A DNA stretch of 32,190 nucleotides from Bacteroidales bacterium (GCA_017934185.1 JAGBJY010000054.1:1-32190); one strand, 5' to 3'; numbered from the stretch's first letter, positions 1-9,900 are shown. A program made the numbers and translations. The notes: generated from the sequence alone by a model not told the origin.

Positions 1-45
1 TCAGCGGAGTCCTTCAACTCAAAACTCAAAGCCTTCCGGGCTCAA

Positions 46-1311
46 CTACGAGGTGTATCCGACCTGCCTTTCTTTATGTACAGAATATGCACCATCTTCG
101 GATAACCCTTCTATCTCACACGGACTTTTGGCAGTGAGCCGCTCATAGCCGGAATTCTTGATGATACCGCTCTGGCGGGCATAGTTGCCGGAGAAGGCAT
201 AGAAACCCTTTTCATTACCGCCGCTTACGCTCAGGTTGTAATCTTGATTGAACGCGGTCTGGAAAATCTCATCCTGCCAGTTGGAAGCGCCGATTTCGTA
301 ATAGTTACCATAATCGTCATACCTGTAACCGGGATTCTGGAAATCCACCGGCGCAGGGGAATACTTACCGGTGGCATAGTTGGGATGGCCATCGGCAAAA
401 TTCTGATAACTCCAGGTACCGTTGTAAGGATAGGTCTGGAAAGAACGGCCTTCGTATTTCTGTGAATTGTCATACTGTTCATTCACATAAAGGGAGTAGG
501 TATAGGCGTCCAGGACCGGAATCTGCTTTACCACGCTGGCAACGCCGGCATTGATATTCAGTTCCACCTTAGGTTTTTCCGTACGTCCACGCTTGGTGGT
601 AATGAGAACCACACCGTTAGCGCCACGGGAACCATAGATAGCCGTTGCCGATGCATCTTTGAGCACTTCCATACTCTCGATGTCATGCGGGTTGATAAAG
701 CTCAAGGGGTTGGAAGCCTGCTCGGAGGTAAGAGCACCGTTGGAAGGAGTGCTTGCTGTCTCCAGAGGAATTCCGTCCACAATGAACAAAGGCTGAGAAC
801 TGGTGGTGAAGGAGTTGGCACCACGGACCACAATGCTCATACCACCGCCAGGAGCGCCATCGCTCTGCTGGACAACCACACCGGCAATCTTACCCTGCAT
901 GCCATGAGCGATATCCAGGGAACCTCCTTTCATGAGGTCCTCGGCCTTAATCTGACTCACAGCACCGGAGAGATCACTCTTTTTAACAGTACCGTAGCCT
1001 ATGACGACAACCTCGTCCAGGAATTCGGCATCTTCGGAGAGTTTCACGTTGATGACACTCTGCGTGCCAACCGCTATCTCCTGCGTTGCATAGCCGATGG
1101 AAGAGAATACCAGTGTGGCGCCGGGCCTGACCGATATCACGTAGTTTCCATCAAGGTCTGTGATGACACCATTGCTGGTGCCCTTCTCCATGACAGACAC
1201 GCCAATGGCCGGTCCCAGGTCGTCTGAGACGGTACCCGTCACCTTGTTCTGTGCGAACAGGGCCGTGGTGGCGAGGAGTGCCAGCATGAAGGTCACAAAT
1301 TTTTGTTTCAT
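46..1311 (-). CDS. SusC/RagA-family TonB-dependent outer-membrane receptor, 3'-truncated
   Basis: Receptor of the family that imports oligosaccharides across the outer membrane together with a SusD lipoprotein. Seen: a signal peptide (residues 1-21), a carboxypeptidase-regulatory-like domain (about 22-95), a TonB-box-like stretch around residues 99-107 (DEVVVIGYG) and a plug domain with the hallmark MEVLKDASATAIYGSRGANG near residue 220. Family members are about 1000 residues; this frame stops at 421, shortly after the barrel begins. The last ~26 residues, after YERLTAK, do not look like SusC, so the gene appears broken or rearranged at about position 126. The GH5 gene ends 25 bases upstream on the same strand, so the two are probably co-transcribed; no separate promoter is evident in the gap. 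No SusD is visible. The gene looks lower in GC than most of the window. Family certain; reason for truncation unknown. Confidence 0.85.
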   Translation of the reverse strand: MKQKFVTFMLALLATTALFAQNKVTGTVSDDLGPAIGVSVMEKGTSNGVITDLDGNYVISVRPGATLVFSSIGYATQEIAVGTQSVINVKLSEDAEFLDEVVVIGYGTVKKSDLSGAVSQIKAEDLMKGGSLDIAHGMQGKIAGVVVQQSDGAPGGGMSIVVRGANSFTTSSQPLFIVDGIPLETASTPSNGALTSEQASNPLSFINPHDIESMEVLKDASATAIYGSRGANGVVLITTKRGRTEKPKVELNINAGVASVVKQIPVLDAYTYSLYVNEQYDNSQKYEGRSFQTYPYNGTWSYQNFADGHPNYATGKYSPAPVDFQNPGYRYDDYGNYYEIGASNWQDEIFQTAFNQDYNLSVSGGNEKGFYAFSGNYARQSGIIKNSGYERLTAKSPCEIEGLSEDGAYSVHKERQVGYTS

Positions 1312-1336
1312 GCTACTTGGTTTTGGTTAATAATAA

Positions 1337-2611
1337 TTATTGGTTCAGATTATTGATTGCCTTTTTAAGAACGGGCACCGTGGTGTCGGTGCTGTAAACG
1401 CCATTGAGGCCCTGGGCCTCCTGGGCCGGGTCTCCGGTGTAAGGGTCTCCGCTTTGCCACTGCTCATGTAGGGGGATGGCGCTGCCGCTCCAGCCCCAGA
1501 AATTGGCGCCGCTGAGCGTTTTGCCCACCTCAGAGAAGAGGTACTCATAATATTTATCGCGCGCGCGGGTAGTCGCTCCCTTGTCGGCCACAAAGCCGTC
1601 GCGCGGGAAGCCGAACTCTTCGCACACCACGGGGAGGCCCAGTTCGGCGCCCAGCTCAGCGTGCTTCTCAAGATAATCGGCCGTATTTTCAAGGGCCAGC
1701 GGGAGGGTGCCCTCCAGGTCATCGGCCTTGGCCCAGCCCCAGTTATAGGGCCAGATATGGATGGTCATGTAATCTACCCCGGGAATGCTGTTTACCTGAC
1801 GCAGCAGTTTCCAATCCTGCTCACAGCCCATGTAGCCCTCGTTGCCGGTGGAGAGCAGGTGGTTGGGGTCCAGTTCCTTGATAACGCGGGCCGATTCCGT
1901 GAGCCAGCCCAGGAAGCCCTCCCGGATTTGATGGTCGTCGGAGAAGCAGCGGGGCTCGTTGCCGATTTGCCAGGCAAAGATGGCGGGGTCTTCTTTGTAT
2001 GGCTTGCCGGTGATGGAATTGGTGCGGCCCACAATGGCCCTGAGATGGTTGTAGAACAGCTCCTGCGCCGCTTCCGAGGTCTGGAACTTGCGCATTTGCT
2101 GCATGAAAGGCCAGTAGCCGTCTTTCAGGGGGATGAGCGCACGCTCGCCGGTGGCCCATTCCAGGTACTGGCCGTAGCCGCCGCTCCATTCCCAGGAGTT
2201 GTTCAGGTACAGCACCGCCTGCATGTCCCGCTTGCCAAGTTCCACAAGAAAACGGTCCAGACCGGTTAAAAGAGTATCATTATACACACCCGGGGCCTTT
2301 TGCAGGGTGGGCTCGATGCGGGAGAAAACGCCATTTTCACCGTCTCCACCCACCAGGACGCGGAGATTCTCCACCCCCAGGGCCTTCAGGGTATCCAGCT
2401 CACGCCCAAGGCGTTCGATATCCCCGCCCTCACCCTCGCTGGCAAGGATGGGACCATACCAGAAATTGGTGCCGATGTAGGTGTACGGCTTCCCGTTACG
2501 GACAAACTGCCCGTCTTGAACAGAGACAAAGCAGGAGGATTCAGAACTGCAGGAATGCAGTGCAAGGGCAAGAACAGCCCCCTCCAAGAGTGTTTTTAGC
2601 GTTACTTTCAT
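1337..2611 (-). CDS. GH5 family endo-beta-1,4-mannanase, lipoprotein
   Basis: Predicted secreted or surface-anchored endo-mannanase hydrolysing beta-1,4-mannan backbones. Seen: lipoprotein signal peptide with lipobox LHSC, then a GH5 barrel opening with VRNGKPYTYIGTNFWYG, typical of GH5_7-like mannanases. The acid/base glutamate lies in WQIGNEPR (about E219) and the nucleophile in CEEFG (about E332), counting from the chosen start. An in-frame ATG at 2626 exists, but starting at 2611 gives a clean lysine-rich signal peptide. Length (about 424 residues) is normal for a single-domain enzyme. It has its own Bacteroidota-type promoter, lies downstream of an AraC-type regulator and just upstream of a SusC gene, and is divergent to an alpha-galactosidase, which together suggest galactomannan as the substrate. 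Family is confident; subfamily and exact substrate are inferred. Confidence 0.88.
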   Translation of the reverse strand: MKVTLKTLLEGAVLALALHSCSSESSCFVSVQDGQFVRNGKPYTYIGTNFWYGPILASEGEGGDIERLGRELDTLKALGVENLRVLVGGDGENGVFSRIEPTLQKAPGVYNDTLLTGLDRFLVELGKRDMQAVLYLNNSWEWSGGYGQYLEWATGERALIPLKDGYWPFMQQMRKFQTSEAAQELFYNHLRAIVGRTNSITGKPYKEDPAIFAWQIGNEPRCFSDDHQIREGFLGWLTESARVIKELDPNHLLSTGNEGYMGCEQDWKLLRQVNSIPGVDYMTIHIWPYNWGWAKADDLEGTLPLALENTADYLEKHAELGAELGLPVVCEEFGFPRDGFVADKGATTRARDKYYEYLFSEVGKTLSGANFWGWSGSAIPLHEQWQSGDPYTGDPAQEAQGLNGVYSTDTTVPVLKKAINNLNQ

Positions 2612-2642
2612 TATGTTGGCCGACATAAATTATTGTACAGTG

Positions 2643-2674
2643 CAAATTTACGCCGAAAGCCCGAAGCCAACAAA
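2643..2674 (-). promoter_or_regulatory. Bacteroidota-type promoter of the GH5 gene
   Basis: On the minus strand a -33 TTTG (2674-2671) is followed after exactly 20 bases by a -7 TAAATTTG (2650-2643), matching the Bacteroidetes consensus TTTG / TAnnTTTG. The predicted transcript would start near 2638. Confidence 0.7.
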
Positions 2675-2709
2675 TACAAAAACGTCTAATTATGATACTT
2701 TTTTAACCA

Positions 2710-3588
2710 CTACACAAAGACGCGGTTTTTGGTAAAAAGCGCACGGAAGTCCCGGGGCGTATAGCCGCGCCTGGCCTTAAAAGTCCGGTTGAAATTGGAC
2801 AGGTTGCTGAAGCCGCAGGCATAACAGATTTCGGAAATGCCGGTGGATGTGTCCACCAAGAGGCGGGCGGCATTCCCAAGGCGGATATCTATCAGATAAT
2901 CAATGGGATTCCTGCCGGTATGCTGCTTAAAGAACCGGCTGAAGGCCGAGGGGGCCATGCCCACCTGGGACGCCAGGTCTTCCAGGCGCACTTCTTCGTT
3001 ATAATGAGCTGAAATATAGTCTTTTATCTTCCTGACACGTCGGCTTTCCGAGCCCTCTTCCGTTTTGGCGAAGGCCGATGACGCCAGCGCCCGGGCCCTT
3101 TTGTCCTGGGACAGGTCGTATAGGATTTTGAGGAAGTGGAGAAACTGGTCAAAACGGTCCTGCATGGAGCCCAAACTGTCCAGGCGGGAATATACCTTCA
3201 TGATGGCATCCGTAGAAAAAGTGAGCCCCATGGAAGAGCGGTCCAGCATTTTCCGGATGGAATTGAACTGGTTACGCACTAGCAGGCCTTCGCTGAAGAG
3301 CAGAGGACTGAACTGGATGGTGATTTCCCGCACGTCGGACGCCGTGCAGCTTCCCTGCTCCCAGGCATGCTCCAGCTGGTTTCCGCCGATGAGCGTAAGT
3401 TCGTAGTCTCCAATTTCTTCAATGCTGTCCCCCACCACCCGGCGCACACCTTTCCCGTGCTGGATGAAATTGAGCTCGTACTCCTCATGGGAATGCAGGG
3501 GAAACAGGAACTCGCTTTTATAGCGCTCCACAATGTAGAAGCAGTCTTTGTCGGACAGCGGGGTAATTTCTCTGAGGACCTTGGTCAT
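2710..3588 (-). CDS. AraC/XylS-family transcriptional regulator
   Basis: Sugar-responsive type transcription factor of 292 residues. The N-terminal half is a cupin-like sensing domain (SEFLFPLHSHEEYELNFIQHGKG, residues ~28-50). The C-terminal ~100 residues carry the paired helix-turn-helix of the family: LEDLASQVGMAPSAFSRFFKQ and the second signature ISEICYACGFSNLSNFNRTFKARRGYTP. Length is typical. It is transcribed toward the GH5 and SusC genes and diverges from the GH36 alpha-galactosidase across a 106-base intergenic region, so control of both arms is plausible. Most Bacteroidales glycan loci use hybrid two-component, SusR-like or ECF-sigma regulators, so an AraC protein is a less usual but known choice. 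Family confident; ligand and targets inferred. Confidence 0.9.
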   Translation of the reverse strand: MTKVLREITPLSDKDCFYIVERYKSEFLFPLHSHEEYELNFIQHGKGVRRVVGDSIEEIGDYELTLIGGNQLEHAWEQGSCTASDVREITIQFSPLLFSEGLLVRNQFNSIRKMLDRSSMGLTFSTDAIMKVYSRLDSLGSMQDRFDQFLHFLKILYDLSQDKRARALASSAFAKTEEGSESRRVRKIKDYISAHYNEEVRLEDLASQVGMAPSAFSRFFKQHTGRNPIDYLIDIRLGNAARLLVDTSTGISEICYACGFSNLSNFNRTFKARRGYTPRDFRALFTKNRVFV

Positions 3589-3604
3589 AGCTTTATGTTT
3601 GTGT

Positions 3605-3636
3605 CAAAGTTAAACAATTTTTGATACTTTTTCAAC
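3605..3636 (-). promoter_or_regulatory. Promoter of the AraC-family gene
   Basis: Minus strand: -7 TAACTTTG (3612-3605) fits TAnnTTTG exactly; GTTG (3636-3633) sits 20 bases upstream in the place of the -33 TTTG. The start codon is 16 bases downstream of the -7 box. Confidence 0.5.
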
Positions 3637-3694
3637 AAAGTTTTCCGTTTCCCGAAAATTCTCCTTACCTTGCAGGAAAGTATTAAAGACACGC

Positions 3695-5926
3695 ATGAAA
3701 CGAATAACCCTCCTGACCGCACTTCTGCTGTGCCTGCTGCCTCTCCAGGCCCGAAAAGAAAAGAAGTTCACGCACGAGACTTTCCCGCTGCCCAAGGTGG
3801 AGCGGCAGGTCATCGGCATCGAGACCGAGAATACGGCCCTTGTCCTCTTGGTGCAGGAAAACGGGGAGCTGAATACCCTGCATTACGGGGCGCCGCTGGG
3901 CGCTGCGGCACAGTTCCTTTCCAAGGACACTTCGTCGGAGGACTACAATGGCGCGCGGGGCCTCACCTATCCTGCCACCGGAGGCCGATTCACCGGCGAC
4001 CCTGCCCTGCATGTCAAGTATGCCGACGGGAGCCACAACACCGAACTTTACTATACCGGCCATACGGTGACAGCCGGGGAGGGGTTTACCCGCACTGCCA
4101 TCGGCCTTAAGGATTATGTGACGGGGCTGGAAGTTACCTTGGTGTACGATGCCTATGCCAAAGAGGATGTCATTGTTGCGCACACCTCCCTGGTGAACGG
4201 CGGAAAAAAACCCGTAGAGCTGCTGAATTACGCATCTTCCTCGCTTTATCTGGATGCCGATGAGTACCTTCTGACGCATTTCCACGGCTCCTGGGCCTAC
4301 GATATGCAGACGGAGAGCGAGGTGCTGGGGCACGACCTGAAGGTGATTGAAAGCCGCCGCGGCACGCAGGCAACCCAGGGGAACAATCCCTCGTTCCTGC
4401 TTAGCCTGAACACCCGCGAGTTCAGCGAAACCTCCGGCGAAGTGGTGGCCGGCGCCCTGGCCTGGAGCGGGAATTTCCGGCTCTGCTTTGAAAAGGACGA
4501 TGCCCATCGGCTCAATGTGACGGCGGGCATCAGCCCCTTCGCATCGGCCTGGCCGCTGGAGGCCGGCGAGCGTTTTGAGACCCCTGAGATGCTCTACACC
4601 TATTCGGCCGAGGGGGCCGGAAAAGCTTCGCGCAACCTGCACCGCTGGGCCCGGAAATACGGCGTCTACGGCGGTGGAGCCGTGAATCCCACCCTCCTCA
4701 ACAGCTGGGAAGGCGCGTATTTCAACTTCACCACAGAGACGCTCCTCCGCATGATGGACGATGCCGCCGCAATGGGCCTTGAGATGTTTGTGCTGGACGA
4801 CGGCTGGTTTGGCAACGAGTTCCCGCGCAACGGGGACAATGCCGGCCTGGGAGACTGGGAGGTGAACACCGCCAAGCTGCCGGAAGGCATTGATTATCTG
4901 GCGCAATACGCTCACAGTAAAGACCTTAAGTTTGGCATCTGGATAGAGCCGGAGATGGTGAATCCCGCCTCCGTGCTGGCCCGCGAGCACCCCGAATGGG
5001 TGGTGCAGAGCCCCGGACGCGAAATCTACCAGGGCCGGAACCAGTGGGTGCTGGACCTGTCCAACCCCGCCGTGCAGGACTTTGTCTTCGGCATTTTTGA
5101 CCGCACCATGCAACTGGCACCCAATATTGACTATATCAAATGGGACTGCAACCGTGTGATCCAGAGTTTCGGCAGCCCTTATCTGGGCGTCCGGCAAGAC
5201 CGCTTCTATGTGGCTTATTGCCAGGGACTTTACAACGTGATGCGCCGCATCCGGGAGCAGTATCCCAAGGTGCTCATCCAGTGCTGCTCCTCGGGCGGCG
5301 GCCGCATCGATTACGGCTCCCTGCGCTACTGCAATGAGGTATGGACCAGTGACAACACCGACGCCCTTTCCCGCGCGTACATCCAATACGGCACCTCCCT
5401 CATCTACCCCGCCTGCGTGATGGCCTCCCACGTATCGGCCGTTCCCAACCACCAGAGCGGCAACGTGACGCCGCTGAAATTCCGCTTCGACATGGCCTGC
5501 GCCGGCCGGCTGGGGATGGAGCTGCAACCGAGGGACCTCCCGGCCGATGAACGGGCGCTGGCCCTCAGGTGCATCGGCTCCTACAAGGAATACCGGGATT
5601 TGGTGTTTGGCGGAGACCTCTATCGACTGTTTTCCCCCTATGACGGCAGCTACTCGGCCCTCATGTATGTGTCGGAGGACAAGTCCCGCGCCGTGGTGTT
5701 CACCTACTGCCTGCACTACGAACCCCGCACGGTAGGGGGCAAGACCTTCCGCCTGCAGGGGCTGGACCCTTCCCGGAGCTACCGCGTGGTGGAACAGAAC
5801 GTTGACAAGAGCTGCTGGTGGGGCAGCGGCGCCTCCTTCTCAGGCGCCTTCCTCATGAATGGCGGCTTCAATCCCCTCCTTCCCCGCCTGTACAGCTCCG
5901 CCGTCTTCGTGCTGGAGGCCGATTAG
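3695..5926 (+). CDS. GH36 alpha-galactosidase, secreted
   Basis: Removes alpha-1,6-linked galactose from galactomannan side chains or raffinose-type sugars. Seen: signal peptide MKRITLLTALLLCLLPLQA, N-terminal beta-supersandwich, a (beta/alpha)8 barrel starting around residue 330 with VLDDGWFG, WIEPEMVNP and YIKWDCN, and a C-terminal beta domain. The nucleophile is D484 in KWDCN and the acid/base D553 in WTSDNTD. Length of 743 residues is typical for bacterial GH36. The upstream region has only a poor -7 match (TTACCTTG near 3665-3672). The gene diverges from the AraC-type regulator and is the natural partner of the neighbouring mannanase. It ends convergently with the DUF4783 gene, the two stop codons overlapping in TTAG at 5923-5926. 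Family assignment is confident; substrate is inferred from context. Confidence 0.93.
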   Translation: MKRITLLTALLLCLLPLQARKEKKFTHETFPLPKVERQVIGIETENTALVLLVQENGELNTLHYGAPLGAAAQFLSKDTSSEDYNGARGLTYPATGGRFTGDPALHVKYADGSHNTELYYTGHTVTAGEGFTRTAIGLKDYVTGLEVTLVYDAYAKEDVIVAHTSLVNGGKKPVELLNYASSSLYLDADEYLLTHFHGSWAYDMQTESEVLGHDLKVIESRRGTQATQGNNPSFLLSLNTREFSETSGEVVAGALAWSGNFRLCFEKDDAHRLNVTAGISPFASAWPLEAGERFETPEMLYTYSAEGAGKASRNLHRWARKYGVYGGGAVNPTLLNSWEGAYFNFTTETLLRMMDDAAAMGLEMFVLDDGWFGNEFPRNGDNAGLGDWEVNTAKLPEGIDYLAQYAHSKDLKFGIWIEPEMVNPASVLAREHPEWVVQSPGREIYQGRNQWVLDLSNPAVQDFVFGIFDRTMQLAPNIDYIKWDCNRVIQSFGSPYLGVRQDRFYVAYCQGLYNVMRRIREQYPKVLIQCCSSGGGRIDYGSLRYCNEVWTSDNTDALSRAYIQYGTSLIYPACVMASHVSAVPNHQSGNVTPLKFRFDMACAGRLGMELQPRDLPADERALALRCIGSYKEYRDLVFGGDLYRLFSPYDGSYSALMYVSEDKSRAVVFTYCLHYEPRTVGGKTFRLQGLDPSRSYRVVEQNVDKSCWWGSGASFSGAFLMNGGFNPLLPRLYSSAVFVLEAD

Positions 5927-6384
5927 TACGCGTCGGTTTGGCGGGAGATATTGAGCTGCTGAATCTTGTAGGTGTCGCCGCCGGAAGAGGTGGCGTAGAT
6001 GGTAACCTGGAAAAGTTCCCCGCCGGCATTCAGGAGGCCGATCATGTATTTGCGGTTGGCCTCCGAGGCCTTGTGCGCCACTTGGAAAGAGCGGGGCGTG
6101 TTGGCTTCAAAGAAGGTACGCAGAATCTCGCGGGCCTGTTTGCGGGAGCAGTTCCGGCTGGAAGAGATGATGGTGATGTCCAGGTTGTCGGCAAACCAGG
6201 CCGACAGGGACGCGGCATCACCGGCCGCCAGGTACTTGGTGATGGAAGAGAACACCGAGAACTCCCCCTCCGGGGACTGGCGCACCGCCGAACTCACACT
6301 AGTGAAACGATTGTTCTGCCCCCGGGCCGCAAAGCACAGAAGCAGCGTGGCGGCCGTAAGCAGTATATGAGTCCTTTTGAGCAT
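5923..6384 (-). CDS. DUF4783 family exported protein
   Basis: Small exported protein of about 153 residues, found in Bacteroidota and of unknown function. Seen: a signal peptide (MLKRTHILLTAATLLLCFAARG) followed by one compact domain of the NTF2-like type, with SITKYLAAGDAASLSAWFADNLDI and a C-terminal half rich in beta strands (MIGLLNAGGELFQVTIYA). The start at 6384 was chosen because it begins directly at the signal peptide; the longer frame to 6402 adds six residues and would need a TTG start. It is divergent from rlmH, whose start lies 48 bases away. The DUF4783 assignment rests on recall of the family pattern; there is no catalytic motif to support a reaction. Confidence 0.7.
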   Translation of the reverse strand: MLKRTHILLTAATLLLCFAARGQNNRFTSVSSAVRQSPEGEFSVFSSITKYLAAGDAASLSAWFADNLDITIISSSRNCSRKQAREILRTFFEANTPRSFQVAHKASEANRKYMIGLLNAGGELFQVTIYATSSGGDTYKIQQLNISRQTDAY

Positions 6385-6395
6385 TCGGCCCTTAT

Positions 6396-6427
6396 CTTGC
6401 AAATTCCGCGCCGAATTGCTATTTTTG
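6396..6427 (+). promoter_or_regulatory. Promoter of rlmH, almost touching the start codon
   Basis: CTTG (6396-6399) then 20 bases then a perfect -7 TATTTTTG (6420-6427). The GTG start codon is at 6432, only four bases after the -7 box, so the mRNA should start at or within a base or two of the start codon. Confidence 0.65.
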
Positions 6428-6431
6428 CACA

Positions 6432-6905
6432 GTGAACATCACGCTGTTAACCATCGGCAAAACCGACGTCAAGTGGGTAAAAGAGGGCCTGGACGTGTAT
6501 ACATCCCGGTTAAAGCACTATATTCCCTTTTCGGTGACAGAAATTCCGGAGCTGAAAAAGGTATCGGCCTTGAGCCAGGAACAGATTAAGGAGAAGGAGG
6601 GAGAACTTATCCTGAAGCAGCTGGGCCCGCAAGACCGCCTGGTGCTGCTGGATGAGCATGGCAAGGAGCTGCGCTCGGTGGAGCTGGCCGCCTGGCTGGA
6701 AAAAACGCTCTCCGGAGGGGCCAGGAACCTGGTTTTTGTGATTGGCGGGGCCTATGGCTTTTCCCCGGAGGTGTACGCCAGGGCGCAGGAGAAACTGTCC
6801 CTTTCAAAAATGACCTTCTCCCATCAGATGGTGCGCACTATTTTTGCAGAGCAGTTGTACCGGGCTTTCAGCATCCTCAGAGGAGAGCCCTACCATCATG
6901 AATAA
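6432..6905 (+). CDS. rlmH: 23S rRNA (pseudouridine(1915)-N3)-methyltransferase RlmH
   Basis: SPOUT-class methyltransferase that uses S-adenosylmethionine to methylate N3 of pseudouridine 1915 in helix 69 of 23S rRNA. The 157-residue length is exact for the family. Seen: LLDEHGKELRSVELAAWL, the knotted SAM site with VFVIGGAYGFSPEVY, and the C-terminal signature KMTFSHQMVRTIFAEQLYRAFSILRGEPYHHE (split here as KMTFSHQMVRTIF and EQLYRAFSILRGEPYHHE). The start is GTG, immediately after the -7 promoter element, pointing to a leaderless transcript. The stop overlaps the start of the next gene (ATG at 6898) by eight bases, so the sensor kinase is probably translationally coupled to rlmH. Identification is very secure. 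Confidence 0.95.
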   Translation: MNITLLTIGKTDVKWVKEGLDVYTSRLKHYIPFSVTEIPELKKVSALSQEQIKEKEGELILKQLGPQDRLVLLDEHGKELRSVELAAWLEKTLSGGARNLVFVIGGAYGFSPEVYARAQEKLSLSKMTFSHQMVRTIFAEQLYRAFSILRGEPYHHE

Positions 6906-9900
6906 AAGCAGCCTCATACGCCGATACGCCCCGGTGGTCCTCATAGCGGCCGCCGTGCTGTGCTTTGCCGCCTCGCTGTTTTCGGGCGGAGGCAGCGCCA
7001 ATCTGGACGGGGCCGCCGCCGACCTGAGCCGCAAAGTGGAACGGCGCATGCGCGTGCTGGACCGTTACATAGACCAGGGGCTCCACGGGGACAAACATGC
7101 CTGGATGCAGCTGGACGGCCTTCCGGAAGACATGGTGGTGTACCGGTACGTGGAGGACACCCTCCAGAGCTGGGTGGGACAGTTTCCCATCCGCAACGAC
7201 GACATCCGCCCCCGGACCCTGCTCCAGCGCATGGGCGACAGCCGCAGCCAGATTTCTTCTCCCCTGGCCGATGTCACCGAAGACCTCCGCTTTGTGAACC
7301 ACGGTCCCAAGTGGTACCTGGAAAAGGCCGTTGAAGGCGACGGCTGCAAGGTGATTGCCGGCCTGGAGATTGTGAACGAACTCAGGGCGGGCTCCCTCAA
7401 CGGCACCAACCGGCACTTCGGCGTGGATGAGCGCTACACCGTGCAGCCGCTGTCGGAGAGCGTGGGCGCCCCTGTGATGGTGGATGGCGTGCCGCTTTTC
7501 AAACTTACGGCCGAAACCCGGGCCGAGCCTTCCCAGCGGCATTCGGCCCTGCTGTGGCTGGCGGTGGCGCTGCTGCTTGCCGGTACCCTGCTCCTGTTGT
7601 CCTCCCACCCTTCGCTGGGCGCTCTGGCCGCCGTCCAGGCCGTCCAGCTGGGCCTCCTTACCTGGCTGTATTTCTATGGCCGGGGCCTGGGACAGGTGTC
7701 GCAGCTGTTCTCGCCGCTCCTTTATGCCGATGGTCCCTTCCTGTACTCGCTGGGGGCCGTCGTGCTCGTGAATCTGGCCATCAACCTGGTGGTGCTGGAC
7801 TATTATCTGGTCCGCTGGACCCTTCTGAAAGCCACGCGCCGCAGAAACAGCCGCGGCCTGCAACTGATGCTGGCCCTGGTGTGCATCCTCCTTATTGTTT
7901 GCACCTGCACCTACCTGCACCTTAGCTTCAAGAGCATCCTGGTAAACTCCAACATCAATCTGGAGCTCTACAAGATAAGCCTCCTCACCCGGTACACGGG
8001 CCTGGTGTACTTGTCTTTCCTGGCCCTCACCCTGGCGCTGCCCCTGCTGCTGCAGATGCTGTCCCCGCTGCTGCGTTCCCTCACCGGCATCCGCTACGAC
8101 ATGTTCGACAACCCGGAACGGCTGCTGTATGCCGCGGCGGTGGGCATTTACTTTGTCACCATCTCCTCCACGCTGGGCTTCCGGAAAGAGCAGCAGCGCG
8201 TGGACGTCTGGGCCAACCGCCTGGCCATGGACCGCGACATTGCCCTGGAAATCCAGCTCCGCAGCGCCGAGGCCGCCATTGCGGCCGACCCTATGATAGG
8301 CGTTTTATCGGCCCTGGAAGGCAGTTCAGACCTTATCCGCAGCCGTATTTCCACCACCTACATGGGCCGGATTGCCCAGGATTATGACATCAATGTTATC
8401 CTGACAGGGCCGGAATTCGGCAATTTCCTGGACCGCATCCGGGGCGGAATAAGGCTGGGAGACAATTCGCACTTTTTCTACAGCACCATCGGCAGCGGAA
8501 GAACTTCATACACCGGCCTTTTTACGTATTACGTACAGAAAGTGGGCTCCACGTCCGTGCTGGTAACCGTAGAGTCCAAACACAACCGGGAAGACCGCGG
8601 CTACCTGAGCCTCCTGGGGCTGAACGACCCCGGCCGCGTGTCCCTTCCGCCCGTTTATTCCTGGGCCAAATACAGCGGTACGCGGCTGGTGCAGTACAAG
8701 GGCTCGTACCCCTTCCCCACCGTCTTCTCCGGCGGTCTCCAGCAACACGTCAATGGCCATGCCGACATGGACGGCTTCTGCCATTTTATCAATGAAGTGT
8801 CTGAGGATGAGGTGATTGTCATCTCCCGGCCTTCTACCGAATGGCTGTACTACGTGGTGGAAGGCTTCCTGTTCTCCATCATTGCCTTCGCGGCCATATC
8901 GGCCCTTTCCAGAAGGCGCAGGCGCACCGGCGGCCGGGCCTATTACCAGACGCGTATCGGCCTGGTCATTTATGTCTCGCTCATCCTTACGCTGGTGGCC
9001 ATGGCGGTTTTCAGCGTCTGGTTTGTGTACAAACGGAACAATGCCGATATGCAGAGCATCATGACCGCGCGCATCAATACGCTGCAGTCCATGATGCAGG
9101 AGCACCTCAGGCAGGTGGACGGCCCCGAGGACATCGGCACCAGTGAAGTGGCGCAGGCCGTGGAAATGGTGGGCAACAACCTCAAATGCGACATTACGCT
9201 CTTCTCCACCAGCGGACAAGTGGTGATGAGCACCACCCCGGAGGTGTACGAGCGCATGATTCTGGGGCACAGGCTGGACGACAAAGCCATGGACAACATC
9301 CTCTATGGCCACAAACGCTTCTATATGAACCGCGAAAGGGTGGGCCGGCGCAGCTACTACGCCCTGTATGCACCGGTGCTCAACAGCGACGGCCGCATGG
9401 TGGCCATCATCTCCTCCCCTTTCACCAACATCACCGGCGACTTGGAAACGGAAGCCATCCTGCACATTGCCACGGTCATTACCATCTTCCTGCTGCTCCT
9501 GATGCTGGCCCGTTTTGTAACCTTCGAGGTGGTGAGCCGGCTGTTCCGCCCCATTACCGTCCTTCGCCGCAAGATGACGGTTACGGACGTAGACCACCTG
9601 GAGCCCCTTATCTACAACCAGGACGATGAGCTCACGCCGCTGGTACAGGCCTACAACCGCATGGTGCAGGACCTGGGCGAGAGTTCCCGCAGGCTCACCC
9701 AGGCCGAGCGCGACAAAGCCTGGACCGACATGGCCCGCCGCGTAGCGCACGACCTCAAGAACCCGCTCACCCCCATCAAGCTGCAACTGCAGATGCTCAT
9801 CCGCATGAAGGCGTCCGGGAACCCGCTCTGGCAGGAACGCTTTGACGAAGTGGCCCAGACGGTGCTGTATCACGTAGACCTCCTGGCCGATTCGGCCGAC

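Noticed and set aside
3683-5716. 677-codon open frame opposite the alpha-galactosidase
   Set aside because: It lies entirely antisense to a gene with clear GH36 motifs and its product is a low-complexity mix of His, Gly, Ala and Val. It is a by-product of GC-rich codon use.
5923-5926. Four-base overlap of stop codons between GH36 and DUF4783 genes, and the 11-base overlap of the GDPD and tcdA ends
   Set aside because: Short convergent overlaps are common in compact genomes and imply no special regulation.
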